Assembly (NCBI GenBank): GCA_026874595.1
Contig: CM049309.1
Coordinates: 25,237,033 to 25,301,032 of the forward strand
DNA length: 64,000 bases
From: Sipunculus nudus
Lineage: Eukaryota; Annelida; Sipuncula; Golfingiida; Sipunculidae
Reading direction: 5' to 3'
A model generated the notes under the pieces. The model saw nothing but the letters and a program-made list of their open reading frames with translations, ran no database searches and was not told the origin of the DNA. Shown piece by piece: positions 58,111 through 64,000 of this stretch (its first letter is position 1; every line of letters begins with the position of its first letter). Made by a program: the position numbers and the translations under genes.

Positions 58111-58252
58111 GTGGCTGTTCCTGAGCAGTTTGAATGTTGTTCACAAGGCTCCTGTCAGCTTGTCCATCCTTGTGGCCGGGAAGAAGCATAGTCAAGCACT
58201 GTTATTTTGTTCATCGAACAATGGCTGACCTCTCAAGCATCAAGTACCTGTG
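58111..58252 (+). CDS. Host exon with start codon (5' UTR plus 32 coding bases)
   Basis: Acceptor AATCTTTCTTGACAG, then 110 bases of probable 5' UTR. ATG follows at 58221 in a good context (GAACAATGGCTG), then MADLSSIKYL and two bases of the next codon, then the donor GTGAGTAC at 58253. Without splicing the next in-frame codons give Trp and TGA, so the frame needs the donor. The sequence is unlike the surrounding repeats and is less AT-rich. I do not recognise the protein from ten residues. The next exon is not in view. Confidence 0.62.
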
Positions 58253-58480
58253 GTGAGTACCTGAATCATTCACAAGCTGTCTGAGCATTGATTTATGTCT
58301 CTCTGTAGGAAAATCACTCTTAAGATGGTAAAGAAAGTGGAGGGACAAGATTCAAATGCCCTCGATTTCCCATTCATACATGGGTTAGATCCATTTTGAA
58401 AAACCAATATGTGTGAAATTCATTGGAATGAGCATGCAATGAGAAATATGTCAAAAAGTGAAGAAGCTGCGTAAGTTTAT

Positions 58481-61400
58481 ACTGCCTATACATAGAACTC
58501 TACATGAACTTCCTATACATAGAACTCTACATGAACTTCCTTATACATAGAACTCCACATGAACTGCCTATAAATAGAACTCTACTTAAACTTCCTATAC
58601 ACAGAACTCTACATGAACTTCCTATACACAGAACTCCACATGAACTGCTTAAACATAGAACTCTACATGAACTTCCTATACATAGAACTCCACATGAACT
58701 GCCTATGCATGGAACTCCACATGAACTGCCTATAAATAGAACTCTACTTGAACTTCCTATACACAGAACTCCACATGAACTTCCTATACACAGAACTCTA
58801 CATGAACTGCTTAAACATAGAACTCTACATGAACTTCCTATACATAGAACTCCACATGAACTTCCTATACACAGAACTCTACTTAAACTTCCTATACACA
58901 GAACTCTACATGAACTTCCTATACACAGAACTCCACATGAACTGCTTAAACATAGAACTCTACATGAACTTCCTATACATAGAACTCCACATGAACTGCC
59001 TATGCATGGAACTCCACATGAACTGCCTATAAATAGAACTCTACTTGAACTTCCTATACACAGAACTCCACATGAACTTCCTATACACAGAACTCTACAT
59101 GAACTGCTTAAACATAGAACTCTACATGAACTTCCTATACATAGAACTCCACATGAACTTCCTATACACAGAACTCTACATGAACTGCTTAAACATAGAA
59201 CTCTACATGAACTTCCTATACACAGAACTCCACATGAACTTCCTACACACAGAACTCTACATGAACTGCTTAAACATAGAACTCTACATGAACTTCCTAT
59301 ACATAGAACTCCACATGAACTGCCTATGCATGGAACTCCACATGAACTGCCTATAAATAGAACTCTACTTGAACTTCCTATACACAGAACTCCACATGAA
59401 CTTCCTATACACAGAACTCTACATGAACTGCTTAAACATAGAACTCTACATGAACTTCCTATACATAGAACTCCACATGAACTTCCTATACACAGAACTC
59501 TACATGAACTGCTTAAACATAGAACTCTACATGAACTTCCTATACACAGAACTCCACATGAACTGCCTCTAAAATAAAACTCTACATAAACTGCCTATAC
59601 ATAGAACTCCACATGAACTGCCTATAAATAGAACTCTACTTGAACTTCCTATACACAGAACTCTACATGAACTGCTTAAACATAGAACTCTACATGAACT
59701 TCCTATACATAGAACTCCACATGAACTGCCTATGCATGGAACTCCACATGAACTGCCTATAAATAGAACTCTACATGAACTTCCTATACACAGAACTCTA
59801 CATGAACTTCCTATACACAGAACTCTACATGAACTGCTTAAACATAGAACTCTACATGAACTTCCTATACATAGAACTCCACATGAACTGCCTATGCATG
59901 GAACTCCACATGAACTGCCTATAAATAGAACTCTACATGAACTGCCTATAAATAGAACTCTACATGAACTTCCTATACACAGAACTCTACATGAACTGCC
60001 TATACATAGAACTCCACATGAACTGCCTATAAATAGAACTCTACATGAACTTCCTATACACAGAACTCTACATGAACTTCCTATACACAGAACTCTACAT
60101 GAACTGCTTAAACATAGAACTCCACATGAACTGCCTATACACAGAACTCCACATGAACTTCCTATACATAGAACTCCACATGAACTGCCTATGCATGGAA
60201 CTCCACATGAACTGCCTATAAATAGAACTCTACTTGAACTTCCTATACACAGAACTCTACATGAACTTCCTATACAAAGAACTCCACATGAACTGCCTAT
60301 AAATAGAACTCTACATGAACTTCCTATACACAGAACTCTACATGAACTTCCTATACACAGAACTCTACATGAACTGCTTAAACATAGAACTCTACATGAA
60401 CTTCCTATACATAGAACTCCACATGATCTGCCTATGCATGGAACTCCACATGAACTGCCTATAAATAGAACTCTACATGAACTGCCTATAAATAGAACTC
60501 TACATGAACTTCCTATACACAGAACTCTACATGAACTGCCTATACATAGAACTCCACATGAACTGCCTATAAATAGAACTCTACATGTACTTCCTATACA
60601 CAGAACTCTACATGAACTTCCTATACACAGAACTCTACATGAACTGCTTAAACATAGAACTCCACATGAACTTCCTATACACAGAACTCCACATGAACTT
60701 CCTATACAAAGAACTCTACATGAACTTCCTATACACAGAACTCTACATGAACTGCTTAAACATAGAACTCTACATGAACTTCCTATACACAGAACTCCAC
60801 ATGAACTGCCTATACATGAAACTCTACATGAACTTCCTATACACAGAACTCCACATGAACTTTCTATACACAGAACTCCACATGAACTTCCTATACAAAG
60901 AACTCCACATGAACTGCCTATACACAGAACTCTACATGAACTTCCTATACACAGAACTCTACATGAACTGCCTATACATGAAACTCTACATGAACTTCCT
61001 ATACACAGAACTCCACATGAACTTTCTATACACAGAACTCTACATGAACTGCCTAAACATAGAACACCACATGAACTGCCTATACATGAAACTCTACATG
61101 AACTTCCTATACACAGAACTCCACATGAACTTCCTATACAAAGAACTCCACATGAACTTTCTATACACAGAACTCTACATGAACTGCCTAAACATAGAAA
61201 ACCACATGAACTGCTTATACATGAAACTCTACATGAACTTCCTATACACAGAACTCCACATGAACTTCCTATACAAAGAACTCCACATGAACTTTCTATA
61301 CACAGAACTCTACATGAACTGCCTAAACATAGAACACCACATGAACTGCCTATACATGAAACTCTACATGAACTTCCTATACACAGAACTCCACATGAAC

Positions 61401-61640
61401 TTCCTATACAAAGAACTCTACATGAACTGCCTAAACATAGAACACCACATGAACTGCCTATACATGGAACTCTACATGAACTTCCTATACACAGAACTCC
61501 ACATGGACTGCCTATGCATGGAAGTCCACATGAACTGCCAATACACAGAACTCCACATGAACTGCCTATACACCAAACTCTACATGAACTGCCTTTATAC
61601 AGCCCTACTGTACATAAACTTGCCTGTATGCGGAACCTCT
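58481..61640 (+). repeat. 27-bp tandem array, about 116 copies
   Basis: The unit is ACATGAACT followed by TCCTATACACAGAACTCT, or by GCTTAAACATAGAACTCT, GCCTATAAATAGAACTCT or GCCTATGCATGGAACTCC. These types recur in 11- and 12-unit higher-order blocks in the first kilobase. Because 27 is nine codons, two plus frames stay open, with nine-residue repeats (HELPIHRTL and MNFLYTELY), up to 357 and 636 codons. A one-base length change near 59570 shifts the frame between them. I treat the array as an intronic minisatellite, not a gene. Confidence 0.95.
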
Positions 61641-63175
61641 AAAAGTAATTTTTAGATGGAAGTTTCAAATCTGTTTATATGACCCTATTGTAAGATATTT
61701 ATGTATCACACGGTGATAACTTAAATTTTGTGAGTTTTGGTGGTTTATTTGGGTATATTTAAGAATAGACTGAATGGTTCAGACTCATGAAGGAATTTGA
61801 AAGGGGACTAGTAAAACATATGCTTTATTTGATGGAATAGTTTAACTCCATAATACTTGGTCATTTGTAGGCTCTGCTGATAGAGTTGTGGCATTGGCTT
61901 TGCCTTACAGTAGCAGAGCTACAGTATGTGCTGCCATCTGTAGGGACCTGTTGAAAGCAACATCTTATGGTCAGACAGTGTGTTTTGCTTAAAAGAATAA
62001 GAAAAATGTTTATATGTACAGTATTTAGGTGTGTATAAGGTGACAATGTGTATAAGATGAGGGTCAATTTTAGCACCAAAATTTGGGTAAAAATCATTTA
62101 TTGAATTTGGCAAATGTCCAGGAGGTGGTACTAAGAATAAGCATGTCAAGAGAGTCTTCATTACACAGCATTGACACCTAGCTCTTTAAAATATTGAATT
62201 TATTCCAATGAAATGTCAGTCTTCTGCATAATTTGAAGGAGATCTCCCCAGACACTCACTGTATATCAATGTCCACATCCACAAGTGGCTTAAGGTAGAC
62301 AAGTGCAGGCGCATTAGACCAAGGCCACCATGATGCTCTACATAACGAGGCTTAATTGTTACCCCATGTTAATCTTAAACTATTGAAGCTGACAGTGTCG
62401 GCATTCACTGAACTCATGAACATTTTACGTGGTAAATACGGCACCCTGTGAAAAAATTGTCATTGTTTTAATATTCATATAAAATGCTTTTGGATAACAT
62501 GTAGCCAAGTTCCTAGCCTGCCTGGCGCAAGTGCTGTGTAACACACAGTAAATACCTGGCAACTCAGCTCTGACACACATATAAAGCCAGTTTGGACCTT
62601 GTGAACATTGGCAAGCCCTGCACGCATTCAGCAGTGTCAGACAATTATCTCACTGCTCACACATTTCAGGTGAATTGTCAAAATATTTTTTGGTAAAAAA
62701 ATACACTAAAACCTAAACATTTTCAGGATTGGGAATTCCATTTCACTCTGTTGGTTCCATCTGAGATTGAGGAAAATGACTGGCTCCACTGTCAGTAGGG
62801 CTTTCATATATGAATTCCATTAAAATCCCTGTGTAAATATGGTAAGGGAAAACCTTTTCTTTTCAGTTATTTAAATATGTGCATATCAAAATCTGATGTA
62901 TAAATTCAAACAAAAACAAAGGGTATATTACCATCGTATTGACATGATCACCAATATTCTCAGTGGCAAGTCCACTGACGTAATAATGCTGATTGCCTTT
63001 AATTATCCCTGGTGGCCTTGAAGTTTCTGAAAATCGTGTACCCTTTAATAAGATGCCCCCCTCTCCCCAACCCCCTCCTGGCAAAATATTTTTAGGGTAA
63101 GATTTATCATCTGATGCATGCTTAAATACGGTACACAGGGAGACCCTTCATGTGGGTGCATCTTTGTAACAGGCA
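61641..63175. other. Mostly unassigned sequence
   Basis: No gene could be supported. 62548-62574 is the exact reverse complement of 27 bases in the solo LTR (57352-57378). A TATAAAG lies 11 bases further on the plus strand (about 62581). Confidence 0.5.
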
Positions 63176-63430
63176 AAAATTTAAGGGACATAATCAGGAG
63201 CAATATTTTGTCTATTCTTTGACATTATCAGTTCAGGTTTGCTTTATACAAAAGTTTCCCAGCAAAACCATCGCAAGACACAGTCAGTTTGCACTGTTCC
63301 TCCTTGTCGCTGTTTAACATTTTGTAATGGTTTTGCTTTGTGAGTAAACAAAGTTCATGTGTGTCTGTTCATGTGTGCAGTTCAAGGCTGCATGGCCGGA
63401 GTTTGGATTTAGTGCATGTGTAACAGATCC
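63176..63430 (+). repeat. Dispersed repeat, third copy (partial)
   Basis: Shares GGGACATAATCA, CTTTATACAAAAGTTTCCCA and TTCAAGGCTGC-like phrases with 47895-48125. It stops shortly after the position of the LINE target. Confidence 0.75.
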
Positions 63431-64000
63431 CAAACAAGGACTGGTCTAAACTAGTCCATACATGGACCTTCATGTCCTCTGATATAACGTATTGACATTA
63501 CGCAGGAATTCAGGCTGGTCTGTCGCTTTTCAAGGTCAGGACAGCCACGGTCAGCATAAGAGGTTCTGCCTCCTACAGGGCAGTTCTAACAATAAGTCAT
63601 GGTTGTAGACTATGATGCAAAGTAAAAAATAACCACATGATGTTATATATGGTCATGGTGTAGGAGGATTGAATGTTCGTAAGGGCGTCAACCACAAGAC
63701 GTAGCCCAATCATGGAAAATTCATAAAAGCCTCGTGTCATATCATGCTGGCATTGTGTCACTGTCATTGCATGTTGTACTGGCATCATACTCCTCTCGTA
63801 CAGCATCATCCTTGTAATAAAATTTTTTCACTTGAGAGGACGATTGGCAACAAATCACCACCAGGGTTGGCCAGTAAATGCCAGGGCTGTAAATGCCGGC
63901 ATGGACAATACACCCTCGAGCAAATGAGTGGCAATAAATGGCAAATATTAAATAAATGCCTTATTTTCTGTGTTTGATTTAACTGTCACAAAGACCTACA
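63431..64000. other. Unassigned sequence
   Basis: No gene or repeat ends were recognised. A short run of AAATGCCxGGC-like phrases occurs at 63875-63905. Confidence 0.5.

Noticed and set aside
58504-61642. 357- and 636-codon proteins
   Set aside because: They come from the 27-bp minisatellite; two frames are open simultaneously and neither has unique sequence apart from a short end.
1-64000. tRNA, rRNA or other structured RNA genes
   Set aside because: No A- and B-box pairs, cloverleaf or rRNA-like segments were seen by eye; a covariance-model scan was not possible.

Overview
This is eukaryotic DNA. It has no operons or bacterial-style genes, exons have GT-AG borders, the background is AT-rich, and most of the window consists of dispersed and tandem repeats. 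Several repeats point to a marine mollusc, most likely a bivalve. The main one is a family that begins AGCTCAGCTGAC, ends with a GACCCATGGGTC hairpin, and carries tandem cores with a GGTGGCGCCACC palindrome. I cannot name the species.

Layout. 1-11.4 kb: one Ty3/gypsy-type LTR retrotransposon (137-11386). Its 5' LTR was split twice, by a 2.2 kb hAT-like element (210-2407) and by a 2.5 kb Helentron-like element (3007-5485). In its pol region the integrase lies before the reverse transcriptase, the order known from Gmr1-like elements. 11.4-14.8 kb: a second, decayed gypsy element on the minus strand with the normal order. 15.4-19.7 kb: a CCGTACGG-rich segment, then a large inverted-repeat element interrupted by an insert with a 42-bp tandem array. 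20-25 kb: hAT-like ends, microsatellites and a TIR element built from TTCCCGGGAA motifs. 25.7-26.65 kb: what looks like the 3' end of a real minus-strand gene, with a terminal coding exon, a poly(A) signal and upstream micro-exons of 9, 15 and 30 nt, all in the same phase. 26.9-32.1 kb: three inverted-repeat elements, one holding remnants of a non-LTR retrotransposon. 32.8-36.9 kb: a 4.1 kb L1/Tx1-like LINE on the minus strand with a poly(A) tail and 10-bp target duplications, inside an older dispersed repeat. 38.8-57.8 kb: several Helentron-like elements with long satellite cores, including a recent 1.73-kb tandem duplication, an endonuclease remnant and a solo LTR. 58.1-58.25 kb: a probable plus-strand host exon with a start codon and a strong splice donor. 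Its intron holds a 3.1-kb array of a 27-bp unit. 61.7-64 kb: mostly unassigned, with one more copy of the dispersed repeat.

Only two host genes can be supported: a terminal part on the minus strand near 26 kb and a 5' coding exon on the plus strand at 58.2 kb. Everything else that encodes protein-like sequence is mobile-element pol or gag, and nearly all of it is broken by stops and frameshifts. Nesting gives a relative history: the LTR and LINE target sites lie inside older repeats, and younger elements interrupt them. Coordinates of repeat edges without target duplications are approximate. Database identity, clade assignments and copy numbers could not be tested here.
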